Shown here piece by piece: positions 26,149 through 34,497 of a stretch of 41,302 bases of DNA. Location: the NCBI RefSeq assembly GCF_003990185.1, contig NZ_RZHF01000022.1, positions 121,031 through 162,332 of the forward strand. The letters run 5' to 3'. A program made the translations under genes and the position numbers. The stretch's first letter is position 1; every line of letters begins with the position of its first letter. The notes below the pieces were generated by a model. The model did not search any database and was not told the DNA's origin. It was given only the letters and a program-made list of their open reading frames with translations. Source of the stretch: Vreelandella nanhaiensis (lineage in GTDB: Bacteria; Pseudomonadota; Gammaproteobacteria; Pseudomonadales; Halomonadaceae).

Positions 26149-26182
26149 TTGTACACTATATTTACAATTTTACTTGTACACT
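26149..26182 (+). repeat. two direct repeats TTGTACACT upstream of sRNA 3
   Basis: TTGTACACT at 26149-26157 and 26174-26182, with start points 25 nt apart. They lie just before the predicted start of sRNA 3 and look like paired regulator sites, with TTTACA (26161-26166) between them as a possible -35 box. Confidence 0.5.
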
Positions 26183-26197
26183 GCTTAACTATTCGCT

Positions 26198-26319
26198 ACA
26201 GCCTGTACTGTTCGCGGCAAGGAAACCGCTCACAAGGGAATGACTGCTCATGGAGAGCAATGCAACATCATGGAAGGTTAAGGTAACGAAAAACAGTCCT
26301 CACTTTGAGGGCTGTTTTT
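26198..26319 (+). ncRNA. RsmX/RsmY-like CsrA-titrating small RNA (sRNA 3)
   Basis: The plus strand has four GGA triplets in about 55 nt (26221, 26237, 26252 and 26272). Two are presented in clean hairpins: GCGG-CAAGGAAA-CCGC (26214-26229) and TGCTC-ATGGA-GAGCA (26245-26259). A terminator follows at 26293-26319. This is the size and layout of short Rsm RNAs. It is on the opposite strand to sRNAs 1 and 2 and divergent from sRNA 2. The 5' end is approximate. With fewer sites than the other two, it is the least certain of the three. Confidence 0.72.
26293..26319 (+). terminator. intrinsic terminator of sRNA 3
   Basis: ACAGTCCTC pairs with GAGGGCTGT (9 bp, one G-T pair) around ACTTT and is followed by TTTT, with an A-run upstream. 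It stands alone, 216 nt before the next gene, so it must end a short transcript. Confidence 0.88.
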
Positions 26320-26534
26320 CATGTGACCGCCCTGAAATCTTAAAAATCAGCTTATCGTGGCCTTGTTTCAAATCGTCCGCCCACATTCGCATGTCAATCC
26401 CGCCTGAAATAGAATAAAGCCATCCTGCAGTACAACGCCGACGTACCAGCGACGTTTAGGCAGGTTGTTGGTCCTTCCGATCAAAGAGTTATAAGAACTT
26501 TTCAACACGCCTGACAGCGTTAAACGGGTAAAGA

Positions 26535-28211
26535 ATGGAACCAAGCAGTCAGCGGCAAAGGATTATTCTGCACTTTATGCGCTTTTCAGGAGTAGGCTTG
26601 GTACTGGGCACGCTCTTTTTTGCATTTTCGCTAACGCCCAGCCTAGTGCCCCGCCCGCTCATCGCGCAGGGCATCGTTTCGGGTCTTAGCTTCACTGCAG
26701 GCTATGCCTTGGGAGTAATGGGACATGGACTGTGGCGTTATCTCCATTTGCCCGAACCGACTCGACAGTTGCAAACGTATGTTCAATGGCTAGTCGCAAC
26801 GCTATGCCTGAGTATCGCGATCATTTTTCTATGGCGGGCCGCCGAGTGGCAAAACAGTATTCGTCAGCTCATGGCTATGGAGCCCGCCAGCGGTACGCGC
26901 CCTTTTTCTATCGCGTTGATTGCCTTGGCCGTTTTCGCGTTTCTGATGCTCATAGCCCTGCTTTTCAAGCGTACATTCCGGCTGCTCTCCCGCAAGTTAG
27001 CGTATATCCTGCCGCGCCGAATGGCATATGTGCTGGGAACGGTAGCCGCTATTGCACTGTTTTGGCTCGTTATTGAAGGAGTTTTCTTTTCTTATGCCCT
27101 TAAGGTAGCCGACCGCTCTTATCAGCAGATGGACGAGCTGATGCAAAGCGATCTTGCTGCTTCTGAAAACCCCATGAAGCCAGGCAGCGCAGCATCGTTG
27201 ATTAGTTGGGAAGCACTGGGAAGCCGGGGCCGCCGTTTTGTGACCGAGGGTCCCAGCGGTGCGCAGATCGGTGACTTCTTGGGCGAAGAGGCGCCTGACC
27301 CCATCCGCGTTTATGTAGGTCTTAATGCCGCTGAAACACCTGGCGAGCGGGCCGAACTGGCCCTGGCTGAGCTGATTCGGGTCGGCGGCTTTGAACGCTC
27401 AGTACTGATATTAGCTACCCCCACAGGGCGTGGCTGGGTAGACCCTGGGTCCCAGGATACGGTGGAATACCTTCACCGCGGCGATATTGCCACGGTTACC
27501 GCCCAATACTCCTACCTCCCCAGTCATCTATCGCTGATTGCTGAAGCAAAATATGGCGTCGAAAATGCCCGTGCGTTATTCACGGAAGTATATGGCTACT
27601 GGTCAAGCCTTCCCAGCGATGCGCGCCCCCGCCTGTATCTGTTTGGGCTCAGCTTGGGAGCGCTCAACTCAGACCTCTCATTTGACCTCTACGATATTAT
27701 TGACGACCCGTTTAATGGTGTGCTCTGGAGCGGCCCGCCCTTTCGAAGCGATACATGGCAAAGTGTCACGGCAGACCGCGACCCTGGCTCGCCAGCTTGG
27801 CTCCCCACATTCCGTGGCGGCTCGGTTGTTCGCTTTATGAACCAGAACCAGGGGCTTCAAGCACTTTCAGGCGATTGGGGAGATTTCCGTATTGCCTACC
27901 TGCAATATGCCAGCGACCCCATCACATTTTTCGAACCTGCTGCTTTCTGGCGTGAACCGGCCTGGATGCGCGAGCCGCGTGGTCCGGATGTTTCCCCCGA
28001 GCTGCGCTGGTATCCGGTAGTCACGATGCTGCAGCTACTGGCAGACCTGGCAACCGGCAGTGCCCCCCCAGGCTTTGGCCATGAGTTTGCAGCGGAGCAC
28101 TATATTGATGCCTGGACGGCGCTTTCTGAACCGCCCGGCTGGGATGATGCGTCATTGGCACGTTTGCGCCAGCACTTTATTCAGGCTAGGAACGTAGAAG
28201 CTAAGGATTAA
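26535..28211 (+). CDS. membrane-anchored alpha/beta hydrolase (Abhydrolase_9 family)
   Basis: The 558-residue protein begins with about four membrane helices (15-35, 45-65, 82-100 and 125-145, plus one near 163-187), matching the Abhydrolase_9 N-terminal domain. A C-terminal alpha/beta-hydrolase domain follows, with nucleophile S373 in GLSLGA and the segment VLWSGPPFRSDTW. The catalytic domain is probably on the periplasmic side. GGGTAAAGA precedes the ATG. The family has no settled substrate; lipid or ester hydrolysis is inference. It lies downstream of sRNA 3 but is separated from it by a terminator. Confidence 0.9.
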   Translation: MEPSSQRQRIILHFMRFSGVGLVLGTLFFAFSLTPSLVPRPLIAQGIVSGLSFTAGYALGVMGHGLWRYLHLPEPTRQLQTYVQWLVATLCLSIAIIFLWRAAEWQNSIRQLMAMEPASGTRPFSIALIALAVFAFLMLIALLFKRTFRLLSRKLAYILPRRMAYVLGTVAAIALFWLVIEGVFFSYALKVADRSYQQMDELMQSDLAASENPMKPGSAASLISWEALGSRGRRFVTEGPSGAQIGDFLGEEAPDPIRVYVGLNAAETPGERAELALAELIRVGGFERSVLILATPTGRGWVDPGSQDTVEYLHRGDIATVTAQYSYLPSHLSLIAEAKYGVENARALFTEVYGYWSSLPSDARPRLYLFGLSLGALNSDLSFDLYDIIDDPFNGVLWSGPPFRSDTWQSVTADRDPGSPAWLPTFRGGSVVRFMNQNQGLQALSGDWGDFRIAYLQYASDPITFFEPAAFWREPAWMREPRGPDVSPELRWYPVVTMLQLLADLATGSAPPGFGHEFAAEHYIDAWTALSEPPGWDDASLARLRQHFIQARNVEAKD

Positions 28212-28312
28212 TCGCGTAGATGGCAGGCTTCTATAGGGTTGCATAGCCTTTCAGATGTAACTTGTGCAGAGTCTGCATTATCAATCTTTTAGTAGTTAAC
28301 AAGTGAGCGGCC

Positions 28313-29092
28313 GTGAGCATCAACGCACGAACGTTTTATCGTAACGGGCCATCTCACCGTCAGAATGAGCCCAGCAGCTTCGCCCTTATCCGGCGCCAGT
28401 TCGATTTTCGCTCCATCGAAATTGGGCGCTGGGTAACCCCTGCCGAGCGCGACCATGCTGCGGCGCTTTTTCATGATGCGCTTTGCGATTTGATGTTGAT
28501 TTTACAAGGACCCGAAACGCTGGTGTCGTTACGCGGTTCGCTCGCGCTGCAATATGGCTGCGGTGGACGACCAGGGGTGGCAGCTCATTACGACCCCGCG
28601 CAGCGCAGCTTTGCGCTGGCTAAAAATGCAGGACCGGGAAGCATCGCCCATGAGTGGTTTCACGCCTTTGATCACTATATTGCGCAAAAGTGCTTCCCGA
28701 GCATCCCTCGCGGCATGTTTGCCTCGACCGCTTGGCTAGCGGATGCATGCCCCATTCAGCATCCCCTGAACCAGCGCCTGATGGCCTGCTTTAAAGCCAT
28801 TCTGTTAACGCCCGATGGCAGCCACCCCAGCGAACTGTTTCAACGTTCAGTGCAAATGGATCAAACACTGGGACAAACCTATTACAGCAAGCCCGAAGAA
28901 CTTTGCGCCCGGGCGTTTGAAGCCTTTGTACAGGACGCGCCGATCAGGAATCACTTTCTCGTTAAAGGCACAAAAGCCACCCCGGAGGCCGAGCTGGGCC
29001 TTTATCCGCAAGGCAGCGCACGCCAGGCCATCAATGCAGCTTTTCACGATTACTTCAGCCAGTTGGGCCGTGCCTTAAACCGCTTGGTATAA
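28313..29092 (+). CDS. CLCA_X / LPD1-like putative zincin
   Basis: The 259-residue protein carries an HExxH motif at H113-E114-WF-H117, within AHEWFHAFDHYI. This matches the large polyvalent-protein-associated domain 1 (LPD1) and the CLCA_X group of marine gammaproteobacteria. The start is GTG (no early ATG) with a poor ribosome site. The later EELCARAFEAFVQD segment may supply the third metal ligand. There is no signal peptide, so it is cytosolic. Proteolysis is inference from the HExxH motif. Its stop codon lies inside a perfect 12-bp inverted repeat. Confidence 0.8.
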   Translation: MSINARTFYRNGPSHRQNEPSSFALIRRQFDFRSIEIGRWVTPAERDHAAALFHDALCDLMLILQGPETLVSLRGSLALQYGCGGRPGVAAHYDPAQRSFALAKNAGPGSIAHEWFHAFDHYIAQKCFPSIPRGMFASTAWLADACPIQHPLNQRLMACFKAILLTPDGSHPSELFQRSVQMDQTLGQTYYSKPEELCARAFEAFVQDAPIRNHFLVKGTKATPEAELGLYPQGSARQAINAAFHDYFSQLGRALNRLV

Positions 29093-29101
29093 GGCACGGC
29101 C
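29066..29101. repeat. perfect 12-bp inverted repeat spanning the CLCA_X stop codon
   Basis: GGCCGTGCCTTA (29066-29077) pairs with TAAGGCACGGCC (29090-29101) around a 12-nt loop. The TAA stop starts the right arm. There is no T-run, so it is a hairpin for mRNA stability or termination of another kind. Confidence 0.75.
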
Positions 29102-29309
29102 AACCAGGCGCTGGTTCATCCTCCTCTCTTCTTTCTGCCCGTTAGTATCAGATAATCATGATTTTTTTATGGCTCCTAAGCACAAAGTCTAGGTTGTGCA
29201 CCTAAAACAGAGTCACCATAATTCGCGCGACCTTAGTCTATTAACCATTAGTTTAATTTAGGAAATTACGAAATAGCCTAGATTGAAAAGCATGCTCAAG
29301 GAGCTGAAA

Positions 29310-30632
29310 ATGTCGCTAAGCTTAGCGGGCCTAATTGCTATTGCTGCTATCGTAGCCATGCTATTAAGCGGACGTGTATCCCCCCTCGTGGCGTTCGTGC
29401 TGGTGCCTATTGTGGCCGCCCTGGTTACTGGTTTTGGTATCGACGACATCGCGACATTTTATGAACAAGGGTTCGCTCGGGTTATTCCTGTCGCCGTCAT
29501 GTTTGTATTTGCCATTCTGTTTTTCGGCATTCTTCAGGATGCAGGGCTTTTTGAGCCGATCATTCTTAAGGTACTGTCGATATCCAGAGGCAACGTGGTC
29601 AGCATTACCGTCGCCACCGCACTGGTTGCCAGTATTGCGCACCTGGATGGCTCCGGGGCGACCACTTTTCTGCTGACCATCCCGGCCCTCTTGCCCACCT
29701 ACCAACGTTTGCGTATGAGTCCTTACCTGCTGTTACTGCTGGTTGGCCTGGGCGCTAGCATCATGAACATGCTGCCTTGGGCCGGCCCGCTTGCCCGGAT
29801 TGGCTCCGTACTCGGCATGAGCGCCGGTGAGTTATGGCGTCCGCTAATCCCGCTGCAGATATTTGCGTTGCTGCTTCTGCTGGCGCTGGCCGTGGTATTG
29901 GGCCTGCGCGAAAACCGCCGAATCAAACGCCTGCCTCCGCTTACCGCCCACGATAATACAGTCAGTGGCGCCGCTATCCAGCAAACCGCTGACACGCAGC
30001 CGGTAGACAAGGTGCCTGGCTGGCGAATGGCGTTTAACGCGCTGCTATTGATTGCCGTGGTTGGCGCACTGACGACCGACGTTTTACCGCCTGCGCTGGT
30101 CTTCATGGTAGGAGTTGCCATCGCCCTGCCAGTGAATATCTCCCAGATGGATGGCCAGATGCAGAGTATCAAGCGACATGCTCCCAATGCCCTGATCATG
30201 GCAACGATCATTATTGCCGCCGGTACTTTCCTGGGCATCCTTAACGGTTCCAATATGCTGAGCGAGCTATCGGCGGATATCGTCGCCATCCTGCCGGCCG
30301 CGGTAGTGCCCTATATGCATATATTGATTGGCATTTTCGGCGTTCCGTTTGACCTTATACTCAGTACCGATGCGTACTTCTTCGCCTTTCTGCCCATCGT
30401 AGTTGAAGTGGTAGGCAACGCAGGCGTACCGGCGGTTTCCACTGCCTATGCAATGGTAATCGGTAATATTATCGGCACCTTTGTTAGCCCGCTGGCCCCG
30501 GCCGTCTGGCTTGCATTACAGCTTGCCGGGCTGGAAATGGGCAAGCATATCCGCTACTCCTTTGGCATCATGTGGGGCTTTAGCTTGGTACTGCTGTTGT
30601 TTGGTTACTTGTCAGGCACTATCACCTTATAG
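29310..30632 (+). CDS. CitMHS-family transporter (citrate/divalent-metal type)
   Basis: Ion-transporter superfamily protein with about 11-12 helices in 440 residues. The ATG at 29310 has AAGGAG at ideal spacing; an in-frame TTG 27 nt earlier would place that site inside the gene. The sequence has the family segments ASIAHLDGSGATTFLL and MNMLPWAGPLAR in the first half and STDAYFFAFLP in the second. Characterised members import citrate complexed with Mg2+ or Ca2+ in symport with protons. No two-component regulator is adjacent. Confidence 0.92.
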   Translation: MSLSLAGLIAIAAIVAMLLSGRVSPLVAFVLVPIVAALVTGFGIDDIATFYEQGFARVIPVAVMFVFAILFFGILQDAGLFEPIILKVLSISRGNVVSITVATALVASIAHLDGSGATTFLLTIPALLPTYQRLRMSPYLLLLLVGLGASIMNMLPWAGPLARIGSVLGMSAGELWRPLIPLQIFALLLLLALAVVLGLRENRRIKRLPPLTAHDNTVSGAAIQQTADTQPVDKVPGWRMAFNALLLIAVVGALTTDVLPPALVFMVGVAIALPVNISQMDGQMQSIKRHAPNALIMATIIIAAGTFLGILNGSNMLSELSADIVAILPAAVVPYMHILIGIFGVPFDLILSTDAYFFAFLPIVVEVVGNAGVPAVSTAYAMVIGNIIGTFVSPLAPAVWLALQLAGLEMGKHIRYSFGIMWGFSLVLLLFGYLSGTITL

Positions 30633-30692
30633 CTTTTTAAGTAGCCCTGTTGCACGGTTTCTTTAAAACGCGATAAACCGGACTGGGTATCG

Positions 30693-30730
30693 AAACGGCG
30701 CACTTGGTTAACCACCTTGTGCGCCGTTTT
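30693..30730. terminator. inverted repeat, probable terminator of the CitMHS gene
   Basis: AAACGGCGCAC (30693-30703) pairs perfectly with GTGCGCCGTTT (30719-30729) around a 15-nt loop, then another T. It lies 61 nt after the transporter stop. The A/T ends make it usable in both directions. Confidence 0.65.
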
Positions 30731-30843
30731 GCATCTGCCTATTCCTCTCTGCGTAATCGTTTTGCAGCAATCCCCGAGCGGAAATGGACTCAGTATTATC
30801 GTTGGGGCGAGACGGGCATCAGCCATATTCAAGACAGGCTTGA

Positions 30844-31149
30844 TTAGCGGTCGAGCACATCATTCCACTCAGGATGGCGCGCAAATTGAGCATTTACAAA
30901 TGAGCACAGTGGCATAATTTTCTTACCGGCGTGTCGCGCCTCCTCTACTGCGTGACGCACTAATGCAGCGCCAATTGATTGTTTCCGCATACTGCTAGGT
31001 ACGAAGGTATGGTCGATAATCAGCAGCGAATCACCCGCTTTGGAGTAGGTCATTTCCGCATTCCCCTTATCGAGATGAATCACGTAGCGACCTCTTGTCT
31101 CTCCTTCCTCATGCTGAATAGAAAAGGCAGGTTCTGTTCCGTTTGACAT
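30844..31149 (-). CDS. small GNAT-like N-acetyltransferase (YjdJ type)
   Basis: The 101-residue protein of the Acetyltransf_CG type is a minimal GNAT. The acetyl-CoA loop is in RKQSIGAALVRHAVEEAR and the C-terminus has the typical MPLCSFVNAQFARHPEWNDVL. TAGGAGGT precedes the ATG. Members of this subgroup have undefined substrates; the conserved Cys may take part in catalysis. Its stop overlaps, on the opposite strand, the end of a possible gene remnant. Confidence 0.9.
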   Translation of the reverse strand: MSNGTEPAFSIQHEEGETRGRYVIHLDKGNAEMTYSKAGDSLLIIDHTFVPSSMRKQSIGAALVRHAVEEARHAGKKIMPLCSFVNAQFARHPEWNDVLDR

Positions 31150-31379
31150 AATATGTACCTCCTAGCTAACGAGCCGATGTAGCAGTACGCTTAGCTATTA
31201 TTGATACTTTTAAAAATGTAGCTCAGCAAAGCTTTGACGATAAACTGCCATTTTTCGAGCAGACATTGTGGGCCTTGATGTAAAACGTTTCATGAACATA
31301 AAGCGATAAGCCATAAACGCAATTACATAACACTGGCGGTCGAGTCTATGCTGTGATGTACCAATAGAGGAGGTGCAAT

Positions 31380-31535
31380 ATGTCTCAGCAACAATGTGCA
31401 TGCCCCAAGTGCGATTGTTCAGTTGATAGTCAGGCCATTGAGAAAAACGGCCAGAAATTCTGCTCTGAGTCGTGCGCCATTGGCCATGAAGACGGCTCTA
31501 CCGGCTGTGGTCATAATTGCAATTGCGGTAAGTGA
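31380..31535 (+). CDS. bacterial metallothionein (SmtA/BmtA-like)
   Basis: The 51-residue Cys-rich protein has nine cysteines (C6, C8, C11, C13, C28, C32, C43, C47 and C49) and histidines at 36 and 45. The N-terminal CACPKCDC and the middle FCSESCAIGH are hallmarks of bacterial zinc metallothioneins. AGGAGGTG at good spacing precedes the ATG. It would bind Zn/Cd/Cu(I) in the cytosol. An intrinsic terminator follows, so it is monocistronic. No SmtB-type operator was identified. Confidence 0.94.
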   Translation: MSQQQCACPKCDCSVDSQAIEKNGQKFCSESCAIGHEDGSTGCGHNCNCGK

Positions 31536-31570
31536 TCGCTAGGCAGTACCAGGTTAGACAACAAGATACA

Positions 31571-31599
31571 GCGCTCGGCAGCCTCTGCCGGGCGCTTTT
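31571..31599 (+). terminator. terminator of the metallothionein gene
   Basis: GCGCTCGGCAG pairs with CTGCCGGGCGC (11 bp, one T-G pair) around a CCT loop, then TTTT. It lies 35 nt after the stop codon. Confidence 0.88.
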
Positions 31600-31728
31600 G
31601 GTTTAGCGTAGCCAAAGTGCTCTCCCTGCATCTCACTTCAATCAAACTATAAAATCCCTCTATCGTGCGAAAACGCAGCCCATGCGCTAAGCTGAAAGAC
31701 CATCCAAGCCACTTACAAGGAATGTAAA

Positions 31729-31812
31729 ATGCCTTCTACTACCGTTATTGTCGTTGTTGTCGTGATCATCGCCGTACTGGGGATTGGTTTCAGCGGCGTT
31801 CTACCGTTCTAA
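31729..31812 (+). CDS. single-span membrane microprotein, 27 residues
   Basis: Begins MPSTTV and is then almost wholly hydrophobic (V/I/L/G) to its end at VLPF, which gives one membrane helix. AAGGA seven nt upstream is a good ribosome site, and a bidirectional terminator follows at 31887-31919. Not recognised. Its size and shape recall the peptides at 15738 and 40858. Confidence 0.65.
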   Translation: MPSTTVIVVVVVIIAVLGIGFSGVLPF

Positions 31813-31842
31813 CCCACCAGCAGCTGGACTAATATATTTAAC

Positions 31843-31860
31843 TCTATAAGGCAGATGGGG
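31843..31860 (+). repeat. left copy of an 18-nt imperfect direct repeat flanking the 4.2-kb oxidoreductase module
   Basis: TCTATAAGGCAGATGGGG matches 15 of 18 positions of the copy at 36021-36038 in the same orientation. On the minus strand the following bases read GTTCAAAC, like a tRNA T-loop. This could be a degraded tRNA end or an attachment site. Confidence 0.5.
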
Positions 31861-31886
31861 AGGTTTGAACTTCCACATTCTGTAAT

Positions 31887-31919
31887 AAAAAGCCCGCTGG
31901 GAAGTCAGCGGGCTTTTTT
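31887..31919. terminator. bidirectional intrinsic terminator
   Basis: AGCCCGCTG/CAGCGGGCT forms a 9-bp stem with a 6-nt loop, A's before and T's after. It serves the plus-strand microprotein and the minus-strand oxidoreductase operon that converge on it. Confidence 0.92.
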
Positions 31920-31952
31920 CGGCCCTCCTGGGCCGGTAACAAACTTGTCCAA

Positions 31953-32972
31953 TCAGAAGCCTTCCAGCACGACCTTGCCTTTCGCCTTGCCGCTTTCCAG
32001 CAGCGCATGAGCACGACGAAGATTTTCGGCACTAATGCGCCCGTAGTTCTCGCCCAAGGTAGTGCGCAAAATACCCGCATCAATCTGCCGCGCAACTTCA
32101 TTGAGGATATTGTGCTGCTCCTGCATGTCCTCTGTTTCGTACAGCGAACGGGTATACATTAGCTCCCAATGCAGCGACAGGCTCTTGCGCTTCAGCGGTA
32201 CGACGTCCAGCGTGGCCGGATCATCGATCAGTCCCAGCTTACCCTGGGGCTTCAGCGACTCGATGATTTGCTCGTAGTGCCGATCGCTCTGCGTCAGGCT
32301 TGCAACATAATTGACTTCAGGAATACCGATGCGCTTGAGCTCTTCGCTGAGCGGCTTGGTATGGTCGATGACGTGATGTGCGCCAAGCTCGGTAACCCAT
32401 GCCTGGGTTTCTGGACGCGAAGCCGTACCAATGATGGTCAGCCCGGTGAACTGCCGCGCCAACTGAGTCAAGATCGAGCCCACCCCGCCTGCAGCGCCAA
32501 TGATCAACAGCGTTTCGTCGTGATCGGTAGTATCGCGCGCAACACCCAAGCGATCAAAGAGCAGCTCCCAAGCGGTCAAGGAAGTCAGTGGCAATGCCGC
32601 CGCCTGGCTGAAGTCTAACGACTCAGGCATTGAGCCGACGATACGCTCGTCTACCAGCTGCAGTTCGCTGTTGCTGCCCGGGCGGATCAGCGACCCGGCG
32701 TACCAGACCCTGTCACCAGGCTTGAATAACGTCACGTCGGAACCAACCGACTTGACCACACCCGCGGCGTCCCACCCGAGGATACGCGGCTGGCTTTCGT
32801 CCTCGTGGGGCACGTAGCCCTGCCGCACCTTGGTATCGACAGGATTGACCGATACGGCCTTGACCTCTACGAGCAAATCGCGCGGCCCCGGCACTGGATC
32901 AGGAAGGTCGATTTCCACCAGGGCATCAGGGTGTTCAACAGGCAAACATTTGAAGTGTGCGATAGCTTTCAT
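31953..32972 (-). CDS. MDR-superfamily zinc-type alcohol dehydrogenase / quinone reductase (1)
   Basis: NAD(P)H-dependent reductase of the medium-chain family, 339 residues. The catalytic GroES-like domain (about 1-130) has no GHE zinc motif, so it is probably of the zinc-free quinone or enone reductase type. The Rossmann loop is in IIGAAGGVGSILTQLA (about 157-172). The C-terminus is the usual GKAKGKVVLEGF. It is the last gene of a four-gene operon, 10 nt after the ABM gene, and is followed by a strong terminator. It probably reduces electrophilic carbonyls or quinones. Confidence 0.92.
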   Translation of the reverse strand: MKAIAHFKCLPVEHPDALVEIDLPDPVPGPRDLLVEVKAVSVNPVDTKVRQGYVPHEDESQPRILGWDAAGVVKSVGSDVTLFKPGDRVWYAGSLIRPGSNSELQLVDERIVGSMPESLDFSQAAALPLTSLTAWELLFDRLGVARDTTDHDETLLIIGAAGGVGSILTQLARQFTGLTIIGTASRPETQAWVTELGAHHVIDHTKPLSEELKRIGIPEVNYVASLTQSDRHYEQIIESLKPQGKLGLIDDPATLDVVPLKRKSLSLHWELMYTRSLYETEDMQEQHNILNEVARQIDAGILRTTLGENYGRISAENLRRAHALLESGKAKGKVVLEGF

Positions 32973-32982
32973 TCGGAGTTCC

Positions 32983-33276
32983 TCAGGAAACGCGGTACAT
33001 TTTCGTAACGGAGAATTTTTCAGCAGTGCGTTCGATGACTGGCAGCGCTGCCTGAAAATGCGATGTCGCTTCGTGCGCAGTCAGCGCCGATTCGTCCCGC
33101 CATTGCTCGATCATGTGAAAGGTGCGAGCTTGCTCGGCATCACGATGGAAGTCGTACTGGATACAGTCTGCTTCGGCTCGGCTTAGGGCTTGCAGGTCCT
33201 GCAACGTTTGCTCGAGCTCGGCTTCGGAGCCGGTCTTGGCGAGTAGCGTAGCGACCAGTGTTAGGGGAACTGTCAT
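32983..33276 (-). CDS. antibiotic biosynthesis monooxygenase (ABM) domain protein
   Basis: The 97-residue ferredoxin-like dimer-forming domain has the family pattern of a central YDFHRDAEQARTFHMIEQW and a C-terminal HFQAALP helix. AGGAGG lies just before the ATG. Members include quinol monooxygenases (YgiN) and heme or aromatic modifiers. It is sandwiched between two MDR reductases in one operon, so quinol or enone chemistry is plausible (inference). Confidence 0.9.
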   Translation of the reverse strand: MTVPLTLVATLLAKTGSEAELEQTLQDLQALSRAEADCIQYDFHRDAEQARTFHMIEQWRDESALTAHEATSHFQAALPVIERTAEKFSVTKMYRVS

Positions 33277-33376
33277 CAAACCTCCTGTCTATGATTAATT
33301 GAGAGGCGCTGTTCGATCGGCACGAATGTATTGTAGATGCTCATACCGACCATATAGCGAAGAATCCAAATTTGGA

Positions 33377-34366
33377 TTACAACGCGACAACAATTTTTCC
33401 CACCTGGGCATTCGACTCCATATAGCGGTGAGCCTCGGCCATTTCGTCGAAGCCGAATGTACGATCGATTACCGGCCGCAGCTGCCCGGAGGCGAGCCCT
33501 TTATTGATGAAATACTTGGCCCGTTCGAGTTTTTCTAGATCTTCAGTAATCTCGAAAAGCTGATAACCGCGCAGCGTTAGATGCTTGCCGAGCAGATCCA
33601 TGACCGACACAGGGATATCCCGACTGTCCAAAGCGCCGTACTGGAAGAAGATGCCGTGTTTTGCTAGCGCCTTAAGCACCAGGGCTACTTCGGGTCCGCC
33701 CACCGGATCGAAGGCCATGCGAGCACCCTCGCCATTGGTAATAGCCATGACCTCGGCCACCATGTCTTGCTCTTGGGTCGCAATGACTGCCGCCGCTCCT
33801 GCCTTGAGCAAGGCCTCACGCTTGTCGCTAGTCCGGGTCAGCGCCACAGGGGTGGCACCTACCATGCTGGCAATCTGGATAGCGGCAAGCCCCACGCTAC
33901 TGGACGCCGCACGGATCAGCACTGTCTCTCCCGCCTGCAGCCCACCGAGTTCAATCAGCGCGCCATAGGCTGTGACAAACTTCATCCACGTCGCTGCGGC
34001 CTCGACAAAAGAGAGCGTTTCTGGATGTTTTACCACCGCATGTGCGGGTGCGTTGACCAACTCCCCGTACAAGCCATATTCGGCAAACGAAAAAGCCGGC
34101 ACCACGCTAACCACATCGCCAACAGCGAAGCTGACCACGCCCGGACCCACTGCCGCTACGGTTCCCGCAGCCTCATAACCCAACATGGCAGGGAAAGTCG
34201 GCTCGATAACGTACTGGCCTGTACGGTACATCACCTCGGCCCGGTTGATACCAAGCGCCTTGACGCGAATTTGAACCTCGTTCGCGCCGGGAGCGGGCAC
34301 GTCAACCTCATCGACCTGCAGAACCTCGGGGCCACCAGTGTGATGAAAGCGTATGACACGAGACAT
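33377..34366 (-). CDS. MDR-superfamily zinc-type alcohol dehydrogenase / quinone reductase (2)
   Basis: 329 residues from the ATG at 34366, which has GAGGAT upstream; a longer in-frame start lacks a ribosome site. The GroES-like domain contains LGYEAAG and GDVVSVV. The cofactor loop is IRAASSSVGLAAIQIA near 150-165, the quinone-oxidoreductase type of MDR. Zinc ligands are not evident. It lies 131 nt after the ene-reductase gene and 100 nt before the ABM gene on the same strand. Confidence 0.92.
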   Translation of the reverse strand: MSRVIRFHHTGGPEVLQVDEVDVPAPGANEVQIRVKALGINRAEVMYRTGQYVIEPTFPAMLGYEAAGTVAAVGPGVVSFAVGDVVSVVPAFSFAEYGLYGELVNAPAHAVVKHPETLSFVEAAATWMKFVTAYGALIELGGLQAGETVLIRAASSSVGLAAIQIASMVGATPVALTRTSDKREALLKAGAAAVIATQEQDMVAEVMAITNGEGARMAFDPVGGPEVALVLKALAKHGIFFQYGALDSRDIPVSVMDLLGKHLTLRGYQLFEITEDLEKLERAKYFINKGLASGQLRPVIDRTFGFDEMAEAHRYMESNAQVGKIVVAL

Positions 34367-34497
34367 AGCGTTATCCTCAGCTAATGATACGGAGAACCAA
34401 GCCATAGAAACTGGCTCAGCCGAGTAACCACCAACGCCTCCCGGCGCTGGTGTATCAGGCGATTAAGCCACTCAAGGCCGTCCTCGCCCCGACGGGA

